Shown here: piece by piece, positions 17,139-26,067 of the stretch | How positions within the stretch are numbered: position 1 is the stretch's first letter | How the letters are laid out: each line of letters starts with the position of its first letter | DNA from: Streptomyces sp. A2-16 | Lineage (GTDB): Bacteria > Actinomycetota > Actinomycetes > Streptomycetales > Streptomycetaceae | Assembly (NCBI RefSeq): GCF_018128905.1 | Contig: NZ_CP063808.1 | Location: 7,254,001-7,318,000, forward strand | Length of the DNA: 64,000 nt | Reading direction: 5' to 3' | Made by a program: the position numbers and the translations under genes | The notes under the pieces: model-generated | Database searches by the model: none | What the model was told of the DNA's origin: nothing | Seen by the model: the letters and a program-made list of their open reading frames with translations, nothing else

Positions 17139-17152
17139 TTTGATCGATCAAA
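17139..17152. promoter_or_regulatory. 14-bp perfect palindrome in the sufR/AAC(3) divergent region
   Basis: TTTGATCGATCAAA is perfectly self-complementary and lies 42 bases upstream of the acetyltransferase start and about 105 bases upstream of sufR. It could be an operator for either direction; no regulator is assigned. Confidence 0.35.
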
Positions 17153-17193
17153 CCGGTGGCATTCGGCGCTCCTGTCGGGGACACTGCCGAACC

Positions 17194-18051
17194 ATGCCGA
17201 CACCACCTCCCACCGGCCCACTTGTCACCCGCGACACCCTCGCCGGACAGCTGCGCGAGCTGGGTGTCCGCAGGGGCGAGATCCTTCTCGTCCACTCCTC
17301 CCTGAAGGCCCTCGGCTGGGTCTGCGGAGGCCCGGTCGCGGTGGTTCAGGCCCTCCTCGACACCCTCGGCCCGGACGGCACCCTGGTGGTCCCCACCCAG
17401 ACCGGCGACCTCTCCGACCCGGCGGTGTGGAGCAACCCGCCGGTCCCCGAGGACTGGTGGGAGACCATCCGCGCCACCATGCCCGCCTACGACCCCCTCG
17501 TCACGCCCTCGCGCGGGGTGGGGGTGATCCCGGAGACCGTGCGCACCTGGCCCGGTGCCGTGCGCAGCGCGCACCCCCAGACCTCCTTCGCGGCCCTGGG
17601 CGCACGCGCGCGTGAGGTCGTGGACGGCCACGCCCTGGACTGCCGCCTGGGCGAGCACAGCCCGCTGGCCCGCCTGGAGGCCCTCCACGCGCGCGTGCTG
17701 CTCCTCGGCGCCGGCTACGACACCTGCACGAGCTTCCACCTCGCCGAGTACCGCGTCCCGAACCCGCGCGTGAAGGTCGGCCGCCCGGGACCGAAGGGCT
17801 GGGAGGTGGTCACGGAGGTCTCGATCAGCTCGGACCGCTTCGACGAACTGGGGTACGACTTCGAGCGGGACAGCGACGCCGTCGTACGGGGAAGGGCGGG
17901 CGCGGCCGACACCCGGCTGTTCCCGGTGGCGGACGCCGTGCGGTACGCGCAGCGGTGGCTGGCGCTGCACCGCTCGTACGAGGACGTGCCCGGAAATGCG
18001 CCGGGTGGAGATCCTGCACCCGCCCGTCGGCGGCGCGGGCCCCGAACCTAG
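17194..18051 (+). CDS. AAC(3)-family aminoglycoside N-acetyltransferase
   Basis: The protein has 285 residues. It uses acetyl-CoA to acetylate the 3-amino group of aminoglycosides or a related substrate. Family landmarks are GEILLVHSSLKALGWVCGG (near residue 30), GTLVVPTQTGDLSDP, RTWPGAVRSAHPQTSFAALG and LLLGAGYDTCTSFHLAEYR. Similar chromosomal genes occur in many Streptomyces and need not confer resistance. There is no biosynthetic cluster nearby, so this is not a self-resistance gene by context. The C-terminal tail overlaps the next promoter's -10. Confidence 0.88.
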   Translation: MPTPPPTGPLVTRDTLAGQLRELGVRRGEILLVHSSLKALGWVCGGPVAVVQALLDTLGPDGTLVVPTQTGDLSDPAVWSNPPVPEDWWETIRATMPAYDPLVTPSRGVGVIPETVRTWPGAVRSAHPQTSFAALGARAREVVDGHALDCRLGEHSPLARLEALHARVLLLGAGYDTCTSFHLAEYRVPNPRVKVGRPGPKGWEVVTEVSISSDRFDELGYDFERDSDAVVRGRAGAADTRLFPVADAVRYAQRWLALHRSYEDVPGNAPGGDPAPARRRRGPRT

Positions 18052-18054
18052 ACT
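18049..18054 (+). promoter_or_regulatory. -10 element for a leaderless ABC-transporter mRNA
   Basis: TAGACT is 7 bases upstream of the ATG at 18062, the spacing expected when transcription starts at the A of ATG. No ribosome binding site is present between them. The element overlaps the stop codon (TAG) of the preceding gene. Confidence 0.55.
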
Positions 18055-18061
18055 CGGGCCC

Positions 18062-18985
18062 ATGCGAAGTGAGCCCGTGGTCCAGGTCCACGCCCTGGTG
18101 AAGCGGTACGGCACGAAGACCGCCGTGGACGGCCTCGACCTGGTGGCCCGGGCGGGCGTGACCGCTGTGCTCGGGCCCAACGGCGCCGGCAAGACGACGA
18201 CGGTCGAGACCTGCGAGGGCTACCGGAAGCCGGACTCCGGCACGGTACGGGTCCTGGGGCTCGACCCGGTGCGGCAGGCCCGTGAGCTGCACCCGAGGAT
18301 CGGCGTGATGCTCCAGTCCGGGGGCGTGTACTCGGGCGCCCGGGCCGACGAGATGCTGCGGCACATGGCGAGCCTGCACGCCCACCCGCTCGACGTGGAC
18401 GCGCTGATCGAGCGCCTGGGCCTGGGCGGTTGCGGCAGGACGACGTACCGGCGCCTGTCCGGCGGCCAGCAGCAGCGCCTGGCGCTCGCCATGGCCGTGG
18501 TCGGCCGCCCGGAGCTGGTCTTCCTGGACGAGCCGACGGCGGGCCTCGACCCGCAGGCCCGCCGGTCCACCTGGGACCTGGTCCGGGACCTGCGCACGGA
18601 CGGCGTCTCGGTCATCCTCACCACGCACTACATGGACGAGGCCGAGCAGCTCGCCGACGACGTGGCGATCATCGACGGCGGCCGGGTCATCGCCCAGGGC
18701 ACGCCCGAGGAGCTGTGCCGGGGCGGAGCCGAGAACACCCTGCGCTTCACGGGCCGCCCCGGACTCGACGTCGGGTCCCTCCTCAAGGCGCTCCCCGCCG
18801 ACTGCACGGCGGCGGAACTGACCCCCGGCTCCTACCGGGTCGTCGGCAAGGTCAATCCCCAGCTCCTGGCGACGGTGACGTCCTGGTGCGCCCAGCACGG
18901 AGTCATGCCGGAGAGGATCTCGGTGGAACGGCACACCCTGGAAGACGTCTTCCTGGAGCTCACGGGTAAGGAACTGCGCGCATGA
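18062..18985 (+). CDS. ABC exporter ATP-binding protein (DrrA-type)
   Basis: The protein has 307 residues. It shows Walker A LGPNGAGKTTTVETCEGY, the signature RLSGGQQQRLALAM and Walker B LVFLDEPTAGLDPQARRS, followed by the H-loop LTTHYMDEAEQ. The C-terminal 80 residues are the DrrA-like extension. The ATG sits in a leaderless arrangement (see 18049). It is coupled by a 4-base overlap to the permease gene, so the two form an ABC-2 exporter. The substrate is unknown; drugs, lipids or antibiotics are typical for the class. Confidence 0.92.
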   Translation: MRSEPVVQVHALVKRYGTKTAVDGLDLVARAGVTAVLGPNGAGKTTTVETCEGYRKPDSGTVRVLGLDPVRQARELHPRIGVMLQSGGVYSGARADEMLRHMASLHAHPLDVDALIERLGLGGCGRTTYRRLSGGQQQRLALAMAVVGRPELVFLDEPTAGLDPQARRSTWDLVRDLRTDGVSVILTTHYMDEAEQLADDVAIIDGGRVIAQGTPEELCRGGAENTLRFTGRPGLDVGSLLKALPADCTAAELTPGSYRVVGKVNPQLLATVTSWCAQHGVMPERISVERHTLEDVFLELTGKELRA

Positions 18986-19752
18986 CGGCCACCGGTCTCT
19001 ACACCCCGAAGCCGGGGGCGGCCCCCCTGGGCCGCATGATCACGACCCAGGCCGTGCTGGAGACGAAGATGCTGCTCCGCAACGGCGAGCAGCTGCTGCT
19101 GACGGTGGTGATCCCCACCCTCGTACTGGTCCTGTTCAGCTCGGTGGACATCATCGACACGGGCGGGGCCAAGGCGGTGGACTTCCTCGCCCCCGGCGTC
19201 CTGGCCCTCGCGGTCATGTCCACGGCCTTCACCGGCCAGGCCATCGCCACCGGCTTCGAGCGCCGCTACGGCGTCCTGAAGCGCCTGGCCTCCTCCCCGC
19301 TCCCCCGCTGGGCCCTGATGACGGCGAAGACGGCGTCGGTCCTGGTGACGGAGATCCTGCAAGTGGTGTTGCTCACGGTCATCGCCCTGACCCTGGGCTG
19401 GTCCCCGCACGGCAACCCCTTCGCCGTCGCCCTGCTCCTGCTCCTCGGCACGGCGGCCTTCTCGGGCCTCGGTCTCCTCATGGCCGGCACCCTCAAAGCC
19501 GAAGCCACCCTGGCCGCGGCCAACCTGGTCTTCCTGCTCCTCCTGGTCAGCGGCGGGGTCATCATCCCCCTGGACCAGTTCTCCCAGACCACTCAGGACG
19601 TCCTGAGCCTGCTGCCGATCACGGCCCTGTCGGACGGCCTGCGGGATGTGTTGCAGCACGGGGCCGGGATGCCGTGGGGCGATCTGGGGATCCTGGCGGT
19701 GTGGGGGGGCGTGGGGCTGGCGCTGGCCGGGAAGTTCTTCCGCTGGGAGTGA
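18982..19752 (+). CDS. ABC-2 type exporter permease (DrrB-type)
   Basis: The protein has 256 residues and six predicted membrane helices (e.g. LLLTVVIPTLVLVLFSSVDI, FLAPGVLALAVMSTAFTGQA, VVLLTVIALTLGW and LVFLLLLVSGGVIIPL). The cytoplasmic EGRRYGVLKRLAS-like motif appears as ERRYGVLKRLASSPL, standard for ABC-2 permeases. It overlaps the ATPase gene by 4 bases. The tail, GKFFRWE, is also typical. It would work with the ATPase as a dimeric exporter. Confidence 0.92.
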   Translation: MTATGLYTPKPGAAPLGRMITTQAVLETKMLLRNGEQLLLTVVIPTLVLVLFSSVDIIDTGGAKAVDFLAPGVLALAVMSTAFTGQAIATGFERRYGVLKRLASSPLPRWALMTAKTASVLVTEILQVVLLTVIALTLGWSPHGNPFAVALLLLLGTAAFSGLGLLMAGTLKAEATLAAANLVFLLLLVSGGVIIPLDQFSQTTQDVLSLLPITALSDGLRDVLQHGAGMPWGDLGILAVWGGVGLALAGKFFRWE

Positions 19753-19781
19753 CTTTCCCGGGGAACGGGAAGAGTCGCCCA

Positions 19782-21905
19782 ATGTTCGAGTCCGCGGATT
19801 CGTCGAGTGTGCGAGCTCTCCAGCCCCTGCTGCACGACGTGGTGATCTGCGTCGCGGCCCCGTCCTTCGTCGCCTCCCCACGGGACGGGCAACTGCGCGG
19901 GCTGCGCGCGGACGGGTTCTACGGCCATGACCGCAGGCTGCTGCACACCGCGTGCCTGCTGGTGAACGGCCGGGAGCCCGAGCCGATAGGGCTCCAGCAA
20001 CTGGGCCCGGACCGGGTGCGTTTCACTTCCGTCCACCGCTATCGCGGAGCCCGCACGGACGACCCCACGGTGATCATCGAGCGAGTGCGCACGGCCGGGG
20101 AGGGCGAGACCGTCCTGCTGCGGAACGTCGGCGTCACGACCCGTCGATTACACGTCGAGCTGGCCCTCGCCACCGACCTCGCGGACATCGCTCTCGTCAA
20201 GCGCGGCGACGCGGAGACCGCCGTACGCTCCACCGTCCTGCCGGACGCGACCGGCCTGGAATGGCGGACGGCCACGGCCCGCGCAGCGGTCCGCGCCACG
20301 GGCGACGGCATGGTGCCGGAGGTCACCGACGGCCCGGAGGGCGGCACGTTCGCCTGGCCCCGGGTGCTGCTCAGACCCGGCGAGACCCGGCGGATCAGGC
20401 TCGACGTCGTCGGCGGGACCGTCCCCGCTCCGCCCGGTCACCCGGACGCCCCCCGCTCCCCGGCGCCCTGGGCCGAACCCGTCGTACGGGGCGACCGCCG
20501 CCTGGTGGAGCTGGTGCGCCACGGCCTCGGCGACCTGAGCGCGCTGCGTCTGGCGGATCCCGACCGCCTGGACCCCGAGGACCAGTTCATCGCGGCGGGA
20601 TGCCCCTGGTACCTGACGCTTTTCGGTCGCGATTCCATCTGGTCGGCGCGGATGATGCTGCCCCTGGGCACCGATCTGGCCCGCGGCACGCTGTGGGCGC
20701 TGGCCCGGCGTCAGGGCACGGCGCACGACGTGTTCCGGGAGGAGGCGCCGGGCCGCATCCTCCACGAACTGCGTCCGGCTGACGCCCAGCACGGCCATGG
20801 TCTGCGTCTGCCCTCCCGGTACTACGGCTCGGTCGACGCGACCCCCCTCTTCGTGTCCCTGCTGGCGGAGGCCTGGCACTGGGGGCTGCCGGACGCGGAG
20901 ACGGACGCTCTGCTGCCGTACGCGGAACGCGCCATGGACTGGGTCGTGGAGACGAGCAACGACGACGAGGACGGCTTCCTGCGCTACTACCCACGCGCCG
21001 GCGGACTGCTTCACCAGTCGTGGAAGGACAGCGAGGACGCGGTGCGGGACGCGGCGGGCCGCCGTATCGAGCCGCCGCTGGCGCTGTGCGAGGTACAGGG
21101 ATACGCCTACGAGGCGGCGACCGGGCTGGCAGCGCTGCTGGCGTCCCGGGGCCGCTTCGAGGCGTCCGCGCGTCTGCGCACCTGGGCGGAGTCGCTGCGC
21201 AAACGCTTCGCCGACGCGTTCTGGCTGCCGTCCCCGCAGGGGCCGGCCTCCCGCTATGTCGCCATCGCGGTGGGGCGGGGCCGGAAACCGGTCAGCGGCC
21301 CCGCGTCCAACATGGGCCAGCTGCTGTCCACCGGCATCCTGGACGCACAGGGCTGCCAGGACGTGGCGGCGTGGCTGGCCGCGAGCGAGCTGAACTCCGG
21401 CTGGGGACTGCGCAGCCGCTCCGCGGAGCTGGGCGGATACAACCCGATGAGCTACCACGGCGGTTCGGTCTGGACGCATGACACGGCGATAGCGATCCAC
21501 GGCCTCTGCGCGGCGGGCTGCGACACCGAGGCATACACCCTCGCGGACGGCCTCCTGGACGCCGCGACCCACTTTGGCTACCGCATGCCGGAACTCTACG
21601 GCGGCGACCACCGCACCCCCGGCTCACCCGCACCCCTGGCATACCCGGCCGCCTGCCGCCCGCAGGGCTGGTCGGCCGCCTCGGGTGTGGCGCTCCTCGC
21701 CGCGCTGCTCGGGCTGCGTCCCGACGCCTCGGAGCGGACGCTGCGGATCCGTCCCATGCCGGCGGACCTCATCGGACCGCTGTCCGTACAGGGCCTGCGG
21801 CTGGCAGGGGAACCGCTCAGGATCCGGACGGCACGCTCGGGCGAGGTGGAGGTGACGGGACTGCCCGTGGGCTGGACGCACTCCGCCGGACGACCGCACG
21901 GGTGA
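19782..21905 (+). CDS. Glycogen-debranching-like (GH63/amylo-1,6-glucosidase-type) protein
   Basis: The protein has 707 residues. An N-terminal glycogen-debranching domain (about 15-210: FVASPRDGQLRGLRADGFYG and later EPEPIGLQQLGPDRVR) is joined to an (alpha/alpha)6 barrel with the typical WYLTLFGRDSIWSARMM, YVAIAVGRGRK, LNSGWGLRSRSAE and YNPMSYHGGSVWTHDTAIAI blocks. The Asp/Glu residues expected for catalysis in such barrels appear in GRDSIWS and WKDSEDAVRD. The natural substrate is uncertain. A GT4 glycosyltransferase lies convergently behind it and overlaps its end by 89 bases; this suggests a linked role in an alpha-glucan or trehalose-type sugar. Confidence 0.85.
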   Translation: MFESADSSSVRALQPLLHDVVICVAAPSFVASPRDGQLRGLRADGFYGHDRRLLHTACLLVNGREPEPIGLQQLGPDRVRFTSVHRYRGARTDDPTVIIERVRTAGEGETVLLRNVGVTTRRLHVELALATDLADIALVKRGDAETAVRSTVLPDATGLEWRTATARAAVRATGDGMVPEVTDGPEGGTFAWPRVLLRPGETRRIRLDVVGGTVPAPPGHPDAPRSPAPWAEPVVRGDRRLVELVRHGLGDLSALRLADPDRLDPEDQFIAAGCPWYLTLFGRDSIWSARMMLPLGTDLARGTLWALARRQGTAHDVFREEAPGRILHELRPADAQHGHGLRLPSRYYGSVDATPLFVSLLAEAWHWGLPDAETDALLPYAERAMDWVVETSNDDEDGFLRYYPRAGGLLHQSWKDSEDAVRDAAGRRIEPPLALCEVQGYAYEAATGLAALLASRGRFEASARLRTWAESLRKRFADAFWLPSPQGPASRYVAIAVGRGRKPVSGPASNMGQLLSTGILDAQGCQDVAAWLAASELNSGWGLRSRSAELGGYNPMSYHGGSVWTHDTAIAIHGLCAAGCDTEAYTLADGLLDAATHFGYRMPELYGGDHRTPGSPAPLAYPAACRPQGWSAASGVALLAALLGLRPDASERTLRIRPMPADLIGPLSVQGLRLAGEPLRIRTARSGEVEVTGLPVGWTHSAGRPHG

Positions 21906-23124
21906 GGCGATCCCATGGCCACCGCCGACGCGGAACCGACCGGAGCGCCTTCGCGTACGCGCTGATCAGCGGAGGCAGACACCGGTGTTCGAGGTCGAAG
22001 TCCTCCCGCACCCGCCGACGCGCGGCGATGCCGACCTCCCTGGCCGTGTCCGGGGAGCGCAGCAGCTGGACGAGGCAGTCGGCCAAGCTCTCGGCGTCCC
22101 CGGGGGCGACTAGGAACCCGGACACGCCGTGCTCCCCGATACCCTCCGCGAGACCCCCCACGTCGGTGGCGATCACGGGGCGGGCCGAGCACATCGCCTC
22201 GAGCGCGGCGAGCCCCATGGGTTCGGCGAACAGGGAGGGACACACCACCACCCGCGCCCGGCGATACAGCTCGGCCATCCCGTCCACACCCGCACGTTCG
22301 AAACGAACTCGATCGGTTTCCGGAAGGAATTTCGCCCATTCCTGCACGGAATCACGGAATCCGACCTTCTCTCCATGGAAATCGACCGAGTCCGGGGTGT
22401 CCATCAGGACCAAGTACGGCCGGACCGCAAGATCCTGCTTGATGACCTTGGCCATGGCCTTCACCGCCATCTCCGCGCCTTTGTCGGGAATGAGACGGGC
22501 CGGCAGAAGAATGACGGCCTCGTCGCCCTCGGACGGATCGGTGAGTTCCGGAACCTGCAGATAGGGCTCGGTGTCAATACCCAGGTACATCGGGTTGGCA
22601 CAGCGCACACCCAACACGTCCGCGCAGGCCCGCCGCAGGAATTCGGAGACCGCGAAGTGGACGTCGAACCGGCCGCAGGGCTTTGCCAGCCGTACGCTCG
22701 CAGGCTCCCTCCAGATACTGTGGTAAGTGTGCAACAGGACCAGCCCCATGGAGTCCCGGAGGTCGAGCAGGGCCTCGGCCGGAGCCGACGAGAAGTGGTG
22801 CAGATTGTGACCGTGCACCAGCCGGATCCCCCGCCCGGACAACTCCTCGCGGAACCAGTCCCGCAGAGCCTGCCGCTCCGCACCGTCCCCTGTGGCCCGT
22901 GACAGGTCGAGTCCGGGATGCCGCAGTACCTCGATCCCGTCCCCGGGCGGCGTCCTCGCATCGGGCGTCCCCGTGAACACCGTCACCCTGTGCCCGTGTC
23001 GGGCGAGCAGCCGGGAACAGTTCCACAGGTAGGACTCGACCCCGCCGACCGTGGGCGGAAATGCCCAATGGACCAGCGCGATGTCCAGCCCTTCAGGGGT
23101 CCGTGAACCGCTCTCCTGTCCCAT
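21817..23124 (-). CDS. GT4-family glycosyltransferase
   Basis: The protein has 435 residues with the GT-B fold. The N-terminal VHWAFPPTVGGVESYLWNC (nucleotide/acceptor side) and the C-terminal donor-site E-x7-E in LFAEPMGLAALEAM identify GT4. A GGLAEGIGEHGVSGFLV block follows. The last 30 residues (RAVVRRSASS and a Ser/Pro-rich tail) are unlike the family and lie in the part that overlaps the debranching gene on the other strand; the true C-terminus might be shorter in function. It probably makes a glucosyl- or mannosyl-linked metabolite. There is no regulator nearby. Confidence 0.88.
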   Translation of the reverse strand: MGQESGSRTPEGLDIALVHWAFPPTVGGVESYLWNCSRLLARHGHRVTVFTGTPDARTPPGDGIEVLRHPGLDLSRATGDGAERQALRDWFREELSGRGIRLVHGHNLHHFSSAPAEALLDLRDSMGLVLLHTYHSIWREPASVRLAKPCGRFDVHFAVSEFLRRACADVLGVRCANPMYLGIDTEPYLQVPELTDPSEGDEAVILLPARLIPDKGAEMAVKAMAKVIKQDLAVRPYLVLMDTPDSVDFHGEKVGFRDSVQEWAKFLPETDRVRFERAGVDGMAELYRRARVVVCPSLFAEPMGLAALEAMCSARPVIATDVGGLAEGIGEHGVSGFLVAPGDAESLADCLVQLLRSPDTAREVGIAARRRVREDFDLEHRCLPPLISAYAKALRSVPRRRWPWDRLTRAVVRRSASSPRAVPSPPPRPSVPSGS

Positions 23125-23357
23125 TGCCGCCTCCGGGCGCCCTCGTCACCGCGCTCGGGCCACACCCGGAAACGGCAGAACAAACCTCCGCGAGCCGGGA
23201 TCGTATTGCACGGCACGGCTCGCCGTTCGCCTCTTTAACGAAACGGTTGCCCACCGGTTGCGAAGAAGAGAAGAAGGGGAAACTGAAGATTAGATGACAT
23301 TCACCCTCAAACGCGAGTGTGCGCTCGCGCTGAGGCGGAGCGACTTCGGGGGGTCGC

Positions 23358-25988
23358 ATGCGGTCGTGGGTGGTCACGTTATCCGCTGGTACGGGGGCCG
23401 GGGTGGCCGCCTTTCTCTCCGTGGCGGTCAAGGCCGCCGACTCCGGGGAGCCGCTGTTGTGGGTGCTGGCCGCGGGCGCCGCCCTCGTCATCGGCCTGAC
23501 GGGCGGGGTCGCGGCGCATGTGGCGCGCAGGACAGCGGACGACCCACCGGCCAAGGCGGTCGGCCCGGGGCAGGGCCCGCCCAACAACCTCCCCATGCTC
23601 AGCATGTACTTCACGGGTCGCGTCGCGGAGAAGGATGCCATCGTGGCCGTCCTGAAGAGGCCCGCCCGGGGGTGGCGGCAGAAGGACGAACGTCCCGTGC
23701 CCCGGCTGTGCGTGCTCTACGGAGCGACCGGTGCCGGCAAGTCGCAGCTCGCCGTGTCCTACGCCCACCGCGAGCTGAGCAGGCACACCCTGACCTGGTG
23801 GCTCAACGCCTCCCGGCCCGACACCCTGCGCACCGAACTCCTGGAGTTCGCCCAGTACGTGGGCATCCCGGACCAGGAGAGCAAGAACGTCGTCCTGATG
23901 AACCTGTGGAGCAGGCTGCGCGAGCAGCGGGGCTGGCTGCTCGTCTACGACGGATGGCCCACCTACGACGACTCGATGCGCAGTCTGCTGCCCTCCGAGG
24001 GCGACGGCGAAGTACTCATCACCACCCAGCAGCACCAGGGCTGGACCGGCCTGCGGTCCGCCCCGGTGGAGCTGCGGGCCTTCCCGGAGCAGGAGGGCGT
24101 CGAGTTCCTGCGGCGTCGGTTCGGCATCGCGCCCGAGCAGCTGACCGACGGGGACCGCCGGGCACTGACCGCGCTGGGCCACGAGCTGGGTTGGCTGCCG
24201 CTGGCCCTCGACCAGGCCGCGGCCTACATCGCGCAGGCCGAGATCACCGTGGCCGAGTACCTGCGTGACCTGCCGGGTGGGGCCTCGGTGGAGGGCACCT
24301 TCCGGCTCTCCATCGCTCGGGTCTCGGAGGCCTCACCCGCCGCCGTGGACCTGCTGCGCCTGTGCGCGTTCCTGGCCTCCGAGGACGTCCAGAGGACGAC
24401 ACTCACCCAGCACCGGTCCGTCCTGCCCGCCCGTCTGCGCACCGTCATGGCCGACCCCGTCACCTTCACCCGGGAGGTGCTGCTGCTGGTGGACCACTCC
24501 TTGCTGACCCGCAGCGGTGACTGGCGCAAGGGATCGGCCGCGTACGGCATGCACCCACGGGTGCAGACCCTGATCCACGACGGGCTGAGCCTGGCCGAAC
24601 GCCTGGAGTGGTCCCAGGCGGCGGTCCGTCTCGTGGAGGCCTGCTTCCCGGCGACCCCGGACCTGCTGGCGTCCCGGCCCACGTGTGAGCGGCTGATGCC
24701 CCACGTCGAGGCGGCCATCGACAAGCTGGCCTGGGGCGACGACGCAGACGGCGGGCTCGGCGCCTCGCAGGACCCCGAGGCGCTGGCCCGTCTGCTGCAC
24801 CGCGTGGGCACGTACCAGGAGCACCGCTGCGACTGGGTGCGGGCCCTCAACTTCTTCGAGCAGGAAGCTGAACTCCGCGAGTTCGGGGACGACCACGAAC
24901 TCGCCCGCGCCTCCGCCCGGTACGCCGTGGCCCGCCAGCACTACCTGCTGGCGGCGCTGGACGACGCCGAGCGGGAGTGCCGTCGGGCGCTGGATCTGTG
25001 CGAGGGACATGAGGAAGAGGCGTTCCTGCGATTACGGGCCCAGTGCCAGCGACAGCTGGGCGGCATCATGCGCGAGTACAACCGCTTCCCGGAGGCCCTG
25101 GAGGCAGTGCAGACGGCCGTGAAGATCTACGAAGGGCAGACCTGGCGGGAGGAGAGCCTCGACTGGGCCGTCGCCGAGCAGGAGATCGGTCTGGTCCATC
25201 GCAACGCGGGACAGCTCGCCCAGGCGGTCGTCCACTACGAGCGCGCCAAGGAGCGGATCCCCAGCCGCGGGAACCAGGAGCCTCCGGAGTACACGCTCTT
25301 CCGCGCCATGCTGCAGCGCGACCTCGGCATCGTCGCCCAGGACCGCGGGCAGCTCGAACCGGCGGAGGAGTCGCTGACCACGGCGCTGGAGATGTTCGGG
25401 GCGCACCGGGGGCCGGAGGACTTCGAGACCGCCCAGGTGGCCAAGTTCCTCGCCGATGTGCTGCGCCGGCGCGCCGAACAGGACCGGGAGCAGGCGCGGC
25501 GCACCCTGCAACCCGTGCGTCGCCTCGATCTGCTGCGCCGGGCCCGCTCGGAGCTGGCCCGCGCCGACGCGATCCTCGGCCCGGTGGTGGAACTGCACAG
25601 CAAGCGCAGCGAGGCCGAGGAGCACAAGTACGCGGCCTGTCTCAACAAGCTGGGCTCTCTCCGGCTCGCGCAGGGGCGGATCTCCGAGGCGCGACGCACC
25701 CTCGAGCGGGCCGAGGAGATCTACCGGCGTTCCTACGGCGAGCGGCACTACTACCGCGCGAAGTCGCTGACCCGGCTCGGGCCGGTGCTGCGCGCCGAGG
25801 GCCGGGGCGCGGACGCCGAGCGGGTACTCAGGGACGCGGGAGAGATCTTCCGTACCGCGCTCGGCTGCGACCACCCCGTCCTGATGGCCGTGTACGAGCA
25901 TTTGGCCGCATGTGTCGCGGACCGGGGCGCCCAGGCGGAGGCCGCCCGGCTCAGGGCCGAAGCGGAACGCATCCGCCGGTCCCTGTGA
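23358..25988 (+). CDS. Membrane-anchored STAND (NB-ARC/TPR) ATPase
   Basis: The protein has 876 residues from the ATG at 23358, with GGGGGG as ribosome binding site 4 bases upstream. Two N-terminal membrane helices (about 5-24 and 33-55) are followed by an NB-ARC/AP-ATPase: Walker A YGATGAGKSQLAVSY (Lys128), Walker B WLLVYDG (193-199), the GxP motif GWLPLALDQAAAY (278-290) and an MHD-like AYGMHPRVQTLIHDG (residues 396-410). A TPR array fills about residues 470-870 (repeats such as ARYAVARQHYLLAALDDAER and NKLGSLRLAQGRISEARRTL). STAND ATPases sense a ligand with the repeats, oligomerise and trigger an effector; some are antiphage. Here the only effector candidate is the membrane hairpin. It stands alone. 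See findings. Confidence 0.85.
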   Translation: MRSWVVTLSAGTGAGVAAFLSVAVKAADSGEPLLWVLAAGAALVIGLTGGVAAHVARRTADDPPAKAVGPGQGPPNNLPMLSMYFTGRVAEKDAIVAVLKRPARGWRQKDERPVPRLCVLYGATGAGKSQLAVSYAHRELSRHTLTWWLNASRPDTLRTELLEFAQYVGIPDQESKNVVLMNLWSRLREQRGWLLVYDGWPTYDDSMRSLLPSEGDGEVLITTQQHQGWTGLRSAPVELRAFPEQEGVEFLRRRFGIAPEQLTDGDRRALTALGHELGWLPLALDQAAAYIAQAEITVAEYLRDLPGGASVEGTFRLSIARVSEASPAAVDLLRLCAFLASEDVQRTTLTQHRSVLPARLRTVMADPVTFTREVLLLVDHSLLTRSGDWRKGSAAYGMHPRVQTLIHDGLSLAERLEWSQAAVRLVEACFPATPDLLASRPTCERLMPHVEAAIDKLAWGDDADGGLGASQDPEALARLLHRVGTYQEHRCDWVRALNFFEQEAELREFGDDHELARASARYAVARQHYLLAALDDAERECRRALDLCEGHEEEAFLRLRAQCQRQLGGIMREYNRFPEALEAVQTAVKIYEGQTWREESLDWAVAEQEIGLVHRNAGQLAQAVVHYERAKERIPSRGNQEPPEYTLFRAMLQRDLGIVAQDRGQLEPAEESLTTALEMFGAHRGPEDFETAQVAKFLADVLRRRAEQDREQARRTLQPVRRLDLLRRARSELARADAILGPVVELHSKRSEAEEHKYAACLNKLGSLRLAQGRISEARRTLERAEEIYRRSYGERHYYRAKSLTRLGPVLRAEGRGADAERVLRDAGEIFRTALGCDHPVLMAVYEHLAACVADRGAQAEAARLRAEAERIRRSL

Positions 25989-26054
25989 CCGATGCCTCAG
26001 GGGCCGCCACCCGGAAACGACGACCCTCGTGAAAGCGTGCACAAGCAACGCCCC

Positions 26055-26060
26055 TACGAT
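26055..26060 (+). promoter_or_regulatory. -10 element of leaderless ctaA mRNA
   Basis: TACGAT lies exactly 7 bases before the GTG at 26068, so the mRNA would begin at that codon. An ATG at 26059 in the same frame falls within the -10 element and is not likely to be used. Confidence 0.55.
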
Positions 26061-26067
26061 GGACGGC

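Noticed and set aside
17194-18051. Self-resistance gene of an aminoglycoside biosynthetic cluster
   Set aside because: No biosynthetic genes are close; AAC(3)-like genes occur widely in Streptomyces chromosomes.
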